NCBI RefSeq assembly: GCF_007176755.1
Contig: NZ_BJTV01000002.1
Coordinates: 496,655-560,654 of the forward strand
Source of the DNA: Streptomyces sp. 1-11
GTDB lineage: Bacteria > Actinomycetota > Actinomycetes > Streptomycetales > Streptomycetaceae
Direction of reading: 5' to 3'
Length of the DNA stretch: 64,000 bases
In this document: one piece after another, positions 33,024-41,708 of the stretch
How positions within the stretch are numbered: the first letter of the stretch is position 1
Layout: every line of letters begins with the position of its first letter
Notes under the pieces: model-generated
What the model was told of the DNA's origin: nothing
Database searches by the model: none
Seen by the model: the letters and a program-made list of their open reading frames with translations, nothing else
Made by a program: the position numbers and the translations under genes

Positions 33024-33932
33024 TCAGAGCTGGTCCACCCGCTCGGCCGCCGCCCGCAGCGCGTCGACGGCGGCGCGGATCGAGGGGCGGCGGTCGGCGT
33101 CCGCCCGCCAGACGACGTAGACGTGCCGCCGCACCCGCTGTCTGAGCGGGACCAGGACGATGCCCGGCGGCACCGGGTGCCGTCCCAGCAGCGGCGCGAT
33201 GCACACGCCGAGCCCGGCCGCGACCAGCCCGAGCTGGGTGTGGGTCTCCCCGGCCCGGTGCCCGACGATCGGCTCGATGCCCTTGGAGCGCAGGGTGAAC
33301 ATCAGCCACTCGTGGCAGAACTCGCCCTCTCCCCAGGTGATCCACTCGTCCTCCGCGAACTCGGCGAGGTCCACCTCGTCCCGGTCCGCGAGCCGGTGCC
33401 CGGCCGGGATGGCCACGTCGGCCGGATCGTCCAGCAGGGGGGCCTTGACCAGCCCGTCGGGCACGGGCATCGGCTTGTTGTACCAGTCGAGGACCACGGC
33501 CAGGTCGAGGTCGCCGCGCACGACGGCGGCGATGCCGTGCTCGGGCTCCAGCTCGCTGGAGCGCACCCGCAGGCCCGGGTGCCGGCCGCGCAGCTCGGCG
33601 AGCGCGGTGGGGAACAGCCCGCGGGCGGCGGTCGGGAACGCCGAGACGCGCAGCTCGCCCGCGACCTGGCCGCGGTGCGCCTCCAGATCGGCCTGGGCGA
33701 GCTCGACCTGGGACAGGATGCGGGCCGCGTGCTCCGACAGCAGCCGTCCGGCGTCCGTCAGCCGCACGCCCCGGCCGTTCTTCGCCAGCAGGCGCTGCCC
33801 GGCCTCGCGCTCCAGTTTGCCCAGTTGCTGGGAGACCGCGGACGTCGTGACGTGCAGGGCGTCGGCGGCGGCGCTGACCGAGCCGTGCCGGGCGAGGGCG
33901 TCCAGGGTGCGCAGGCGCTCCAGGTTCAACAT
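33024..33932 (-). CDS. LysR-family regulator
   Basis: A 302-residue LTTR: N-terminal winged HTH (LERLRTLDALARHGSVSAAADALHVTTSAVSQQLGKLE, residues 3-41) and a two-lobed ligand domain (VAGELRVSAFPTAARGLFP onward). The ATG at 33932 sets the HTH at the N-terminus as in all LTTRs; an ORF extension upstream is spurious. It is divergent from an EamA exporter gene (75 bases apart), the classic LTTR-target arrangement, e.g. exporter induction by its substrate. Confidence 0.92.
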   Translation of the reverse strand: MLNLERLRTLDALARHGSVSAAADALHVTTSAVSQQLGKLEREAGQRLLAKNGRGVRLTDAGRLLSEHAARILSQVELAQADLEAHRGQVAGELRVSAFPTAARGLFPTALAELRGRHPGLRVRSSELEPEHGIAAVVRGDLDLAVVLDWYNKPMPVPDGLVKAPLLDDPADVAIPAGHRLADRDEVDLAEFAEDEWITWGEGEFCHEWLMFTLRSKGIEPIVGHRAGETHTQLGLVAAGLGVCIAPLLGRHPVPPGIVLVPLRQRVRRHVYVVWRADADRRPSIRAAVDALRAAAERVDQL

Positions 33933-34006
33933 GTAAGCGATACTAAGAGGTATCCGGTGAGCATTCTCGATTGTGCTACGACGTCGGCTCACGCATCGTT
34001 GACGGC

Positions 34007-34951
34007 ATGAGCACGGTCACCGCACCCTCGACCCAGTCCCCCGCGCCCGCCCGGCCCCGCGCCCGCCTCGACTGGCGGCTGCGCTTCGGCGCCCTGTCGC
34101 TGATCTGGGGCTTCAGCTTCCTGCTGATCAAGGTGGGCACGGACGGCTACGCGCCGTTCCAGGTCACCCTCGGCCGACTGGTCTTCGGCACGGCGGTGCT
34201 CGCGGCGGCGATGGCCGTGAAGCGGGAGCGACTGCCGCGCGGGGGCCGGCTGTGGGGGCACATGGCGGTCGCCGCGTTCTTCCTGAACGCCCTGCCGTTC
34301 TCCCTCTTCGCGTACTCGGAGCTGACCATCCCCTCCACGCTGGCCGGCATCTGCAACGCCACCTCGCCGTTGTGGGGCATGGCCCTGTCGATGGTGGCCC
34401 TGTCCGAGGACCGGCCCACGCGGGTGCGCGTCGCCGGGCTCGGCCTCGGCTTCCTCGGCGTGCTGACCGTGCTGGGCGCCTGGCAGGGCTTCCACGGCCT
34501 GGACGCGACGGGCACGGCGATGGCGCTGCTCGCCTCGCTCAGCTACCCGATCGGCTGGATCTACGTCCGCCGGACCCTGGCCGGGACCGGGAACTCGCAC
34601 CTGTCCATGACGGGGGCGCAGCTGCTGCTGGCGACGGGGCAACTGGCCGTCGTGACCCCGTTGTTCACCCAGCTCCCGGACCGCTTCCCGGTCGTCCCGC
34701 TGCTGGCCGTGGCCGCGCTGGGCGCTCTCGGCACGGGTCTCGCGGTGCTCATCCAGTACGGCCTCGTCGCCGAGGTCGGGCCCACCACCGCCCAGATGGT
34801 CACCTACTTCATCCCGGTCATCGCCACGGCGGCCGGCGTGGCGATCCTCGGCGAGTCGCTGCGCTGGACCACTCCGGTCGGCGCCGTGATCGTTCTCGCC
34901 GGGGCCGCCCTCACCCAAGTCAGGCCGAGGGCGAGCAAGTCGGGCGGGTGA
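34007..34951 (+). CDS. EamA (DMT) family exporter
   Basis: A 314-residue membrane protein of ten helices in two EamA repeats: repeat 1 starts RFGALSLIWGFSFLLIKV (~27-44) and repeat 2 has ALLASLSYPIGWIYVRR (~165). The glycine-rich ends LGFLGVLTVLG and PVGAVIVLAGAALTQ are typical. DMT exporters release amino acids, nucleosides or drugs. Divergent from a LysR regulator that probably controls it. ATG at 34007. Confidence 0.9.
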   Translation: MSTVTAPSTQSPAPARPRARLDWRLRFGALSLIWGFSFLLIKVGTDGYAPFQVTLGRLVFGTAVLAAAMAVKRERLPRGGRLWGHMAVAAFFLNALPFSLFAYSELTIPSTLAGICNATSPLWGMALSMVALSEDRPTRVRVAGLGLGFLGVLTVLGAWQGFHGLDATGTAMALLASLSYPIGWIYVRRTLAGTGNSHLSMTGAQLLLATGQLAVVTPLFTQLPDRFPVVPLLAVAALGALGTGLAVLIQYGLVAEVGPTTAQMVTYFIPVIATAAGVAILGESLRWTTPVGAVIVLAGAALTQVRPRASKSGG

Positions 34952-35005
34952 GGGCGGGGGACTCCGGCGTCCCGTCGGCAGGCCCCGCAGCCCGACGGTC
35001 CGTCC

Positions 35006-36337
35006 TCAGCCGTAGGACCGGGCCGGGGACGGGCGTACGGCATCCGCCACCGCGTCGGCCAGGGGAACGATGTCCCTGGGGGTGAGGGCGGAGACCGTGA
35101 CGCGGACGCCCGGCGGTGAGCCCAGCCGGAACCGGGCGCCCGGGGCGACCGCCCAGCCCGCGTGCAGCAGCCGGGCCACCACGCTCGTCTCGTCGGGCAC
35201 CGGCACCCAGACGTTCATGCCGCTGCGGCCGTGCGCCGGCACCCCGCGCGCGGCGAGCGCCTCGACGAGCGCCTCCCGGCGCGCACCGTAGGAGGCGGCC
35301 ACCGCGAGGGGGTCGACGGCGCCGCCGCGCCACAGTTCCACCACGGCCCGCTGGACGAGCCGGCTCACCCATCCGGGGCCCAGCCGCTGCCGCCCGCGCA
35401 CCCGGTCGACGGTGACGGCGTCGCCGGTGAACACCGCGAGCCGCAGGTCCGGCCCCCAGGCCTTCGCGACGGAGCGCACGAAGGCCCAGTGGCGGGTGAC
35501 GCCGGCCAGCGGCCGCAGCGGCACGTCGACGATGCCGTGACCGTGGTCGTCCTCGATCAGCAGCGTCGCGGGATGGTCCGCGAGGACCGAGCGCAGCTCA
35601 CGCGCGCGCGTGGCGCTCAGCGCGGCGCCGGTCGGGTTCTGCGCCCGGTCGGTGACGATCACCGCCCGCGCTCCGGCCCGCAGCGCGCGGCGGACGTCGG
35701 CGGGCAGCGGGCCCTCGTCGTCGACTCCGACGGGGACCGTGCGCAGCCCGAGCGCCGGGACGAGGTCGAGCACGCTGCCCCAGCCGGGGTCCTCCACCGC
35801 CACCTGGTCGCCCGGCCTGAGGTGGGCCGCGAGGACCCGCTCGATGACGTCCAGCGAGCCGGAGGCGACGGCGACGGGCCCGTCCGGCACCCCGTCGGCG
35901 TCCAGCGCGGCGCGGGTCAGCCGGGCCAGCTCCGGCTCCACCGGGTCGTGCCCGTACAGCACGGGCTCCCGGTCGCCGTGCGCGGCGGCCGCCGCGAAGG
36001 CGTCCGCCAGGCGCGGCAGCAGCGCGGGGTCCGGATTGCCCTCGGCCACGTCCCGCACACCCGCCGGCACCTCCACCCGCAGCTGCTCGCGCCCGGTCGT
36101 GGCCGGCTTGGCACGGACCCGGCTGCCGCGCCGCCCCGCGGTCTCGATCACCCCGCGTTCGCGCAGGGTGCGGTAGGCGGCCGCGACCGTGTTCGGGTTC
36201 ACCCCGAGCCGGGCCGCCAGCTCCCGCATCGGGGGCAGGTGCCGGCCGGGCTCCAGCTCTCCGGCGCCCACGGCCCGCTCGACGCTGGCCGCGATCTCCG
36301 CTGCGCCCCGGCCCTGAATCGGATACTCTCCTAGCAC
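35006..36337 (-). CDS. MocR-type GntR/aminotransferase regulator
   Basis: A 443-residue fusion: GntR winged helix at ~10-75 (GELEPGRHLPPMRELAARLGVNPNTVAAAYRTLRERG) and a class-I aminotransferase domain (~110-440) retaining the PLP lysine K292 (SVAKAWGPDLRLA) and N-P-T-G near 215. MocR proteins often sense PLP or an amino acid and control neighbouring genes. Its GTG start at 36337 has no ribosome site ahead (the only GGAG is inside the coding start), so translation may be leaderless. Divergent from a PNPOx-like gene across a 12-bp palindrome. Confidence 0.9.
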   Translation of the reverse strand: MLGEYPIQGRGAAEIAASVERAVGAGELEPGRHLPPMRELAARLGVNPNTVAAAYRTLRERGVIETAGRRGSRVRAKPATTGREQLRVEVPAGVRDVAEGNPDPALLPRLADAFAAAAAHGDREPVLYGHDPVEPELARLTRAALDADGVPDGPVAVASGSLDVIERVLAAHLRPGDQVAVEDPGWGSVLDLVPALGLRTVPVGVDDEGPLPADVRRALRAGARAVIVTDRAQNPTGAALSATRARELRSVLADHPATLLIEDDHGHGIVDVPLRPLAGVTRHWAFVRSVAKAWGPDLRLAVFTGDAVTVDRVRGRQRLGPGWVSRLVQRAVVELWRGGAVDPLAVAASYGARREALVEALAARGVPAHGRSGMNVWVPVPDETSVVARLLHAGWAVAPGARFRLGSPPGVRVTVSALTPRDIVPLADAVADAVRPSPARSYG

Positions 36338-36348
36338 AAAGCCAATTA

Positions 36349-36360
36349 TGCACTAGTGCA
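36349..36360. promoter_or_regulatory. 12-bp palindrome in the mocR/PNPOx-like intergenic region
   Basis: TGCACTAGTGCA is a perfect palindrome lying between the two divergent starts (36337 and 36373). A related half-site CTAGCAC occurs at 36331-36337, overlapping the regulator's own start codon. Candidate operator for the MocR protein; inferred from position only. Confidence 0.5.
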
Positions 36361-36372
36361 ATGGAGAACGCC

Positions 36373-37053
36373 ATGCAGGGGACCCGGGAAGCCTCGTCGC
36401 CGTCCGCCGCGTACACACCGACCGACCGCACCGTGCCCACGCGCTCCGCGGACCGGGCGACGTACGACCGGGACATGGTGCACGCGATACTCGACGAGGG
36501 CTACGTCTGCCACCTCGGCTTCGTCCGCGACGGCGCGCCGGTGGTGCTGCCGACGCTGTACGGGCGGGTCGGCGAGCGGCTGTACGTCCACGGGTCCACC
36601 GGTTCGCGCCCGCTGCGGATGACCGGCGAGGCCGATCCGGGGCTCCAGGTGTGCCTGACGGTCACCCATGTCGACGGCCTGGTGCTGGCGCGCTCCGCCT
36701 TCCACCACTCGATGAACTACCGCTCGGTGGTGGTGCACGGCACGGCCCACGAGGTCACCGACCCCGAGGAGCGGCGGCTGGCCCTGGACGCGCTGGTGAA
36801 CCACGTCGTGCCGGGCCGGGCCGCCGACTCCCGGCCCGCGAACAAGAAGGAGCTGGCCGCCACCGCGGTCATCCGCCTCGACCTGGACGAGGTCTCCGCG
36901 AAGATCCGCACCGGCGGCGCGAACGACGAGCCCGAGGACCTGACGCTGCCGCACTGGGCCGGGGTCGTGCCGCTGCGCAAGGGCTACGAGGCCCCCGTCC
37001 CCAACCCCGACCTGGCGCCCGGCATCGGGCTCCCGGACTACCTGGTCCGGTGA
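36373..37053 (+). CDS. PNPOx-like flavin-binding protein under MocR control
   Basis: A ~226-residue split-barrel protein: YDRDMVHAILDEGYVCHLGFVRDGAPVVLPTLYGRV (N-terminal hairpin), LYVHGSTGSRPLRM, then FHHSMNYRSVVVHGTAHEV. This 'NimA/YjjL-like' group of FMN/flavin proteins includes nitroreductase-like resistance factors. The ATG at 36373 with GGAG six bases upstream is preferred to the ATG at 36361, which abuts the palindrome and has no ribosome site. Divergent from the mocR gene, and its stop codon is one base from the stop of the convergent EamA gene. Confidence 0.82.
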   Translation: MQGTREASSPSAAYTPTDRTVPTRSADRATYDRDMVHAILDEGYVCHLGFVRDGAPVVLPTLYGRVGERLYVHGSTGSRPLRMTGEADPGLQVCLTVTHVDGLVLARSAFHHSMNYRSVVVHGTAHEVTDPEERRLALDALVNHVVPGRAADSRPANKKELAATAVIRLDLDEVSAKIRTGGANDEPEDLTLPHWAGVVPLRKGYEAPVPNPDLAPGIGLPDYLVR

Positions 37054-37054
37054 G

Positions 37055-38005
37055 CTAGGAGGTCACGGGCACCGCTTCCCGGCGTCCGGCCCCGCGGGCC
37101 TCGCCCAGCGCCAGGCCCGCGACCGCGCCGAGCATCAGCAGCGTGCCGGCCAGGGTGGCCGCCGTGAGGCGCTCGCCGAGCAGCGCCACGGCGAGCACGG
37201 CCGCGGTCACCGGCTCCAGCAGCATGATCACGGAGACGGTGGCGGAGCGGACGACGGCGGCGCCCGCGAAGTACAGGGCGTAGGCGAGGGCGGTGGGCAC
37301 GGACGCGATGTACGCGATCAGGACCAGCAGCCGCACGGGGTGGCCGGTGTGCGGGAAGAGCCCCTCGCCCAGGGCGAACGGCAGCAGGCACAGGGTGGTG
37401 ACGGCGAAGGCGCCGATGGTGGTGCCGGAGGAGTCGGCGGCGCCGTCCCGCCCCCAGCGGCGCGTCAGCAGCGTCATGCCGCTGTAGCCGGCCGCCGAGG
37501 CCAGCGCGTACAGCACGCCGGCCGGCCGGACGGTCGCGGCGGAGCCGCCGAGAGTGAGCACGGCGAGCCCGGTGAGGGCGCCGGCGACCGCGAGCAGGCC
37601 GCCGGCGCCGAGTCGCTCGCCCAGGGTGAGCCGGGCGCCCAGAGCGATGAGCACGGGCCCCGCGCCCAGCGTCACCACGGTGGCGACGGCGAGCCCGGTC
37701 GACCCGACGGCGGCGAAGTACGCGGTCTGGAACACGGCGAGCCCGATGCCGGTCGCGACGGCCTTGGCGGCCCTGCGACGCAGCGGTTCGGGCGCGGCCG
37801 CCCGGACCCGGCCGCGCAGCAGCCGGCCGCCCAGCAGCAGCACCAGCCCGACGGCGCAGCGCCAGAACGAGAGGGTGAAGGCGCCCATCTCGCTGGTCCG
37901 GTAGACCAGGGAGGCGACGGCGCCCGCGGTGCCCCAGGTGGCACCGGTGACGATCAGGTAGAGCAGGCCACGCCCGACGGGCAGGCCGGAGACAGCGTTC
38001 GACAC
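37055..38005 (-). CDS. EamA (DMT) family exporter 2
   Basis: A 316-residue ten-helix DMT exporter with two EamA repeats: [24 protein letters not shown] (~13-36) and [19 protein letters not shown] (~160-178). The C-terminal tail is basic and cytoplasmic. GTG start at 38005 with GGAGAG ten bases before it. Upstream on the same strand lie a 13-codon ORF and hairpins that may attenuate expression, then a second EamA gene. Substrate unknown. Confidence 0.9.
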   Translation of the reverse strand: MSNAVSGLPVGRGLLYLIVTGATWGTAGAVASLVYRTSEMGAFTLSFWRCAVGLVLLLGGRLLRGRVRAAAPEPLRRRAAKAVATGIGLAVFQTAYFAAVGSTGLAVATVVTLGAGPVLIALGARLTLGERLGAGGLLAVAGALTGLAVLTLGGSAATVRPAGVLYALASAAGYSGMTLLTRRWGRDGAADSSGTTIGAFAVTTLCLLPFALGEGLFPHTGHPVRLLVLIAYIASVPTALAYALYFAGAAVVRSATVSVIMLLEPVTAAVLAVALLGERLTAATLAGTLLMLGAVAGLALGEARGAGRREAVPVTS

Positions 38006-38101
38006 GGGGTTTCTCTCCGCAGAAGCGCACCGGAGTGCGGAAGTGGTAAGGCGGCCCGGCCCAGCGGGACGCGCGGACTTCGTCTGCGGGCAGCGCCGTC
38101 C

Positions 38102-38124
38102 CGCCCGGCGCGGCGCGCCGGGCG
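38102..38124 (-). terminator. Leader hairpin upstream of the EamA gene (possible attenuator)
   Basis: A perfect 11-bp inverted repeat (38102-38112, 38114-38124; effectively ~9 bp with a 5-nt loop) lies between the 13-codon leader ORF and the EamA start at 38005. A second inverted repeat, GCCCGCC (38137-38143) with GGCGGGC (38150-38156), straddles the leader's stop codon. The two structures lie in tandem within 55 bases, as in ribosome-sensing attenuators. It could equally be the terminator of the upstream EamA gene. Confidence 0.5.
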
Positions 38125-38143
38125 TTCACCACGGGGGCCCGCC

Positions 38144-38185
38144 TCAGGCGGCGGGCGGCGAGAGGACGAGCGCGTTCGACGTCAT
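38144..38185 (-). CDS. Possible 13-aa leader peptide (MTSNALVLSPPAA)
   Basis: A 13-codon ORF with AAGGTG six bases before its ATG, ending 138 bases before the EamA start codon and beginning 11 bases after the stop of the upstream EamA gene. The L-V-L core recalls streptomycete branched-chain-type leader peptides such as ilvB's (ILVL). Inverted repeats surround and follow its stop codon. No direct evidence of translation; could be chance in a short intergenic region. Confidence 0.35.
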   Translation of the reverse strand: MTSNALVLSPPAA

Positions 38186-38195
38186 GACCGGCACC

Positions 38196-39203
38196 TTAGG
38201 CAGCCGTGCCGCGTGCGGACAACTCCCGTTCCGCGCCGCCGCCCGCGGCCACCGGCTCCGCCGCCCCCTTGGCGGGCGCCGCGGACTGGGCGATGTACGC
38301 GCCGAGGAGGACCACGGCGCCGCCGATGATCTGCGGCGCGGACAGGTGCTCGCCGAGCAGAACCCAGGCCAGCACGGTCGCGATGACCGCCTCGAGGCAG
38401 GCGACGACACCGGCGACCTGCGGGGACAGCCGGCGCACGGACAGCACGCCGGTGATGTACGCGGCGACCGTGGCGACGAGGACCACCCAGGCCAGCAGGG
38501 CGACGGCCGGGACGGCGGTGCCGTCCAGCCGCGCGGAGCCGGCCAGCACCGGCCAGTCCATGGTCCACGGGCGGGCCACGGCGGTCAGCACGAGGGAGCC
38601 GATGAGCAGGCCGTAGGCGATGACGCCGAGGGGGTCCGGCGCCTGCTCGGCCGCCTCGCTGCCCTGGTCGGACAGGACGAAGTAGCCGACCTGGCAGCAG
38701 GCGGCGCCGAGCGCGAGCAGCAGGCCGACCGCGTCGAAGCTCAGGCCCGCCCACACCTCGACCACACAGGCGAGGCCGCCGGCCGCGAGGATCACTCCGA
38801 GCGCGGCCGCGCGGGTCACCGGCCGCCGCTGCACGAACCGCACCCAGCCGAGCACGAGCGCGGGGGCCAAATACTCGACGAGCAGCGCCACGCCGACCGG
38901 GATGCGGGAGAGCGCGGCGAAGTAGAACGCCTGCACGCCGGCCACGGCCAGCAGTCCGAACCCGGCGAGCAGCGCGGGGCGGCGCAGCAGCAGCGTCCGG
39001 TGCCGCACGGCGAGCGGCAGCATGACCACGGCGGCGCCCGCCACCCGTAGCCACACCACGTGGAGCGGGTCGAGTCCCGCCTCGATCAGCGGCTTAGCCG
39101 CGACTCCGGACCCGCCGAAGGCCAGCGCGGACACGAGCGCGAGTCCGAGCCCGGCACCCTTGCCGTGGCTGCCCCGGCTGCTTGCAGATATAGGCACCGG
39201 CAC
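38196..39203 (-). CDS. EamA (DMT) family exporter 3
   Basis: A 335-residue ten-helix DMT transporter: repeat 1 GLGLALVSALAFGGSGVAAKPLI (~18-40), repeat 2 from LALGAACCQVGYFVLSD (~185). The C-terminal 30 residues are a hydrophilic Ala/Gly/Glu tail. GTG start at 39203 with poor ribosome site. It precedes another EamA gene on the same strand, but the two share only the family pattern, not close similarity. Substrate unknown. Confidence 0.88.
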   Translation of the reverse strand: MPVPISASSRGSHGKGAGLGLALVSALAFGGSGVAAKPLIEAGLDPLHVVWLRVAGAAVVMLPLAVRHRTLLLRRPALLAGFGLLAVAGVQAFYFAALSRIPVGVALLVEYLAPALVLGWVRFVQRRPVTRAAALGVILAAGGLACVVEVWAGLSFDAVGLLLALGAACCQVGYFVLSDQGSEAAEQAPDPLGVIAYGLLIGSLVLTAVARPWTMDWPVLAGSARLDGTAVPAVALLAWVVLVATVAAYITGVLSVRRLSPQVAGVVACLEAVIATVLAWVLLGEHLSAPQIIGGAVVLLGAYIAQSAAPAKGAAEPVAAGGGAERELSARGTAA

Positions 39204-39266
39204 ATGATGACAGGCGCTGACATGAGCGTCACCCTCGTTGACACCTGTCTCAGGGGATGGACGGTG

Positions 39267-39836
39267 TCAGGGCCGGGCGTCCGCCGGGCGGCCGTCGAGC
39301 CGGGCGCCCAGCTCACGGGTGCGGACGCCGGCGCGTTCCAGGACCTCGACCGCACGGGACCGGGGGTCGAGGACGAGCCCGGCGAGCAGATCGGTGCCGC
39401 TGGTCCGGGCCGCACCGCGGCGCCGAGCGCGCCTGCGGGCCTCCTCCACGGCGACGGCCGCGACGGGCGACCAGTGCCCGGTGTCGCCGTGCGCCGCGCC
39501 GCCCGGGCGCGCGGCGTCGTACCGGGCGGGGCCGGGCAGGACGGCGAGCGCGCCGGCGCCCTCCACGCTGCGCTGCCAGCGCAGTCCGTAGCCGATGCTG
39601 CGCTGCACCAGGTAGCCGAGCAGCCGGGCGAGCCGCGGGGCTCCGCCCACGGCGGCCCGGACCTCGGGGTCGTGCTCCAGGAGCGAGTGGAGCAGATGGG
39701 CGGTGTCGATCTGGCGGTCCCCGTCGCGCACCGCCCGGCGGCGGGCACCGGCGACCACCGCCGCCAGCACGGCATCGTCGTCCGTGTGCGGGAGTCCCTG
39801 GTCGGGAATGCTCCGGCGGGCTGTACGGGGATGCAC
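39267..39836 (-). CDS. Clp N-domain protein
   Basis: A 189-residue soluble protein with two copies of the ClpA/ClpC N-domain helical repeat: DTAHLLHSLLEHDPEVRAAV (~43-62) and GTDLLAGLVLDPRSRAVEVLERAGV (~145-169). No AAA module is attached. Such free Clp-N proteins may be adaptors that present substrates to ClpC, or ClpC competitors; none has a known target here. GTG start at 39836. It follows a strong terminator that ends the padR gene. Confidence 0.8.
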   Translation of the reverse strand: MHPRTARRSIPDQGLPHTDDDAVLAAVVAGARRRAVRDGDRQIDTAHLLHSLLEHDPEVRAAVGGAPRLARLLGYLVQRSIGYGLRWQRSVEGAGALAVLPGPARYDAARPGGAAHGDTGHWSPVAAVAVEEARRRARRRGAARTSGTDLLAGLVLDPRSRAVEVLERAGVRTRELGARLDGRPADARP

Positions 39837-39961
39837 ACCATCACCTCATCAGCCACAGGCGGCCGGGTCATCCACGGGGGGAACCATCTTCGGGTGCCGC
39901 GCGGAGTGGACATGGCCCGCCGGGATCTCATCCTCAGGGAGGAGATCAGGCCGTTGACACG

Positions 39962-39994
39962 AGGGCGCCCCGCGGAGGTTCCGCGGGGCGCCCT
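39962..39994 (-). terminator. 15-bp hairpin terminator of padR
   Basis: Perfect 15-bp stem (39962-39976 with 39980-39994), 3-nt loop, 15 bases beyond the stop codon of the PadR gene on the minus strand. No U-tract. Confidence 0.8.
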
Positions 39995-40008
39995 GGTGCC
40001 GTGGGAGC

Positions 40009-40644
40009 TCAGTCCTCGTCGGCGAGGATGAGGTACAGCTTCTTGCGGGCGTCGTTGAGGACGGCCACCGCCTTGTCGCGCTGTTCCTTGGTCCCGGTGT
40101 TCCAGACCTGGCCGAAGGCCTGCATCAGCCCCATGCCGGCCTGCCGGATCTCGCCGAGGGCCTCCCAGTCGACCCCGCGCGAGGCCTCCTCCCAGGGGGC
40201 CTCCGTGCCTTCCTCGGCGGCCGCGCGGCCGCTGTCGGTCAGGGAGAAAAGCTTCTTGCCGCCCTCGCTCGCGCTGGCGATCAGACCCTCGTCCTCCAGC
40301 ATCTGCAGGGTCGGGTACACCGAGCCGGGGCTCGGCTTCCAGGCGCCGCCGCTGCGCTCGGCGATCTCCTGGATCATCTCGTAGCCGTGCCGGGGCCCTT
40401 CCTTGAGCAGGGCCAGGATCGAGGCGCGCACGTCGCCGCGCCGCGCCCTGCCCCTGGGTCCGCCGCGCCCTCGCGGCCCCCACGGCCCGGGTCCGAACCC
40501 GGGCCCGCCGGGTCCCCAGCCGGAGCCGCCCGGACCGAAGGGCCCGAAGGCGGCCCGCCGCCCCTCGAAGCCGCCGAACGCGCCCCGGCCGCGCCGGCCC
40601 GGGCCGTCCTGACGATGTCCACGCTCGAATCCGTGGCTGCGCAT
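40009..40644 (-). CDS. PadR-family regulator with Gly/Pro/Arg-rich N-terminal tail
   Basis: A 211-residue protein. The C-terminal ~145 residues are PadR: a winged helix (RASILALLKEGPRHGYEMIQEIAERSGGAWKPSPGSVYPTLQMLEDEGLI) and a helical dimerisation arm. The first ~65 residues are a disordered, Gly-, Pro- and Arg-rich segment (RGRGAFGGFEG, GPGGSGWGPGG), which is common in actinobacterial PadR proteins. PadR members respond to phenolics or drugs. A palindrome 64 bases upstream is the likely autoregulatory operator. It is followed by a strong terminator. Confidence 0.9.
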   Translation of the reverse strand: MRSHGFERGHRQDGPGRRGRGAFGGFEGRRAAFGPFGPGGSGWGPGGPGFGPGPWGPRGRGGPRGRARRGDVRASILALLKEGPRHGYEMIQEIAERSGGAWKPSPGSVYPTLQMLEDEGLIASASEGGKKLFSLTDSGRAAAEEGTEAPWEEASRGVDWEALGEIRQAGMGLMQAFGQVWNTGTKEQRDKAVAVLNDARKKLYLILADED

Positions 40645-40708
40645 CGTGATCACTCCATCCCATCGTCGACCTGTCACGTTCGCTTCGCGTTCTTACGCGA
40701 TGCCTCAA

Positions 40709-40718
40709 CGATATATCG
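40709..40718. promoter_or_regulatory. CGATATATCG palindrome upstream of padR
   Basis: A perfect 10-bp A+T-centred palindrome between the divergent padR (start 40644) and phzF-like (start 40875) genes, in a locally A+T-rich stretch. Likely PadR autoregulatory operator; a flanking CCTCAA..GGAAGC gives no further symmetry. Inferred from position. Confidence 0.55.
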
Positions 40719-40874
40719 GAAGCAGCTCGGACGGCAAGGCCCTTTCACGCCCGGCCGTAAGGCGGGATGCCCGCGGCCCACCGGCCGCCTCGCCTCGCCG
40801 CGGAGCCGGAAATGGGGCCAGGACTCGCCGATTGGCCTTGGTTCCCGGTCCGCCGCGGCCCTAGCGTCTGCGCC

Positions 40875-41687
40875 ATGCGCATCCGAATCGTCGACGCCTT
40901 CACCGACCGCCCCTTCGCCGGCAACCCGGCCGGCGTCCTGCTCCTGGACGACGTCTTCCCGGACGACGACTGGCTCCAGAACGTCGCCATGGAGGTGAAC
41001 CACGCCGAGACGGCCTTCGCGCACCGGCTGCCCGCGGGCGGCGAGGCGGACTGGGCGCTGCGCTGGTTCACGCCCGTCGCCGAGGTCGCCATGTGCGGGC
41101 ACGCCACGCTCGCCACCGCGCACGTCCTGCACACCACCGGCGCCCACGAGGGTCCGGTGCGGTTCGCCACCCGCAGCGGCGTCCTCGTCGCCACGCCGGG
41201 CCCGGACGGCGCGATCACCATGGACTTCCCCACCGCCCCGCTCACCGAGGTGGCCGTCCCGGACGGCGTCGGCGAGGCGCTGGGCGCCGCCCCGGTCGTC
41301 GCCTACGACACCGGGCCGAACGTCGGCGACCTGCTGGTGGAGCTGGCCGACGAGCGGACGGTGCTCGCGCTCGTCCCCGACCACAAGGCCCTGACGGCGC
41401 ACTCCACGCGGGGCGTCATCGCCACCGCCCGCGCCGACGATCCCTCGCTCGGCTACGACTTCGTCTCGCGCTGCTTCTTCCCCAACGTCGGCATCGACGA
41501 GGACCCGGTCACCGGCAGCGCCCACACCGCGCTGGCCCCGCACTGGTCGGCACGCCTGGGCCGGGACGACCTCACGGGCCTGCAGGCCTCCCGTCGTGCC
41601 GGGCTGGTGCGCACCGGTCTGCGCGGCGACCGCACGCTGCTGACCGGCCGCGCGGTCACCGTCATCGAGGGCGAACTGCTCGCCTGA
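40875..41687 (+). CDS. PhzF-family isomerase/epimerase
   Basis: A 270-residue two-domain DAP-epimerase-fold protein. PhzF hallmarks: GNPAGVLLLD near residue 16, catalytic E45 in MEVNHAETAF, GHATLATAHVL (~83-93) and the second-domain FPNVGIDEDPVTGSAHTAL (~205-223). PhzF isomerises dihydro-3-hydroxyanthranilate in phenazine synthesis, but no phenazine genes adjoin, so this is one of the many stand-alone homologues of unknown substrate. ATG at 40875. Confidence 0.9.
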   Translation: MRIRIVDAFTDRPFAGNPAGVLLLDDVFPDDDWLQNVAMEVNHAETAFAHRLPAGGEADWALRWFTPVAEVAMCGHATLATAHVLHTTGAHEGPVRFATRSGVLVATPGPDGAITMDFPTAPLTEVAVPDGVGEALGAAPVVAYDTGPNVGDLLVELADERTVLALVPDHKALTAHSTRGVIATARADDPSLGYDFVSRCFFPNVGIDEDPVTGSAHTALAPHWSARLGRDDLTGLQASRRAGLVRTGLRGDRTLLTGRAVTVIEGELLA

Positions 41688-41708
41688 GCGGCCGGGCCGG
41701 CCCCCGTC

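Noticed and set aside
39239..39269. TGACACC...GGTGTCA inverted repeat at the end of the Clp-N gene
   Set aside because: Only 7-bp arms with a 17-nt loop and overlapping the stop codon; too weak to call a terminator.
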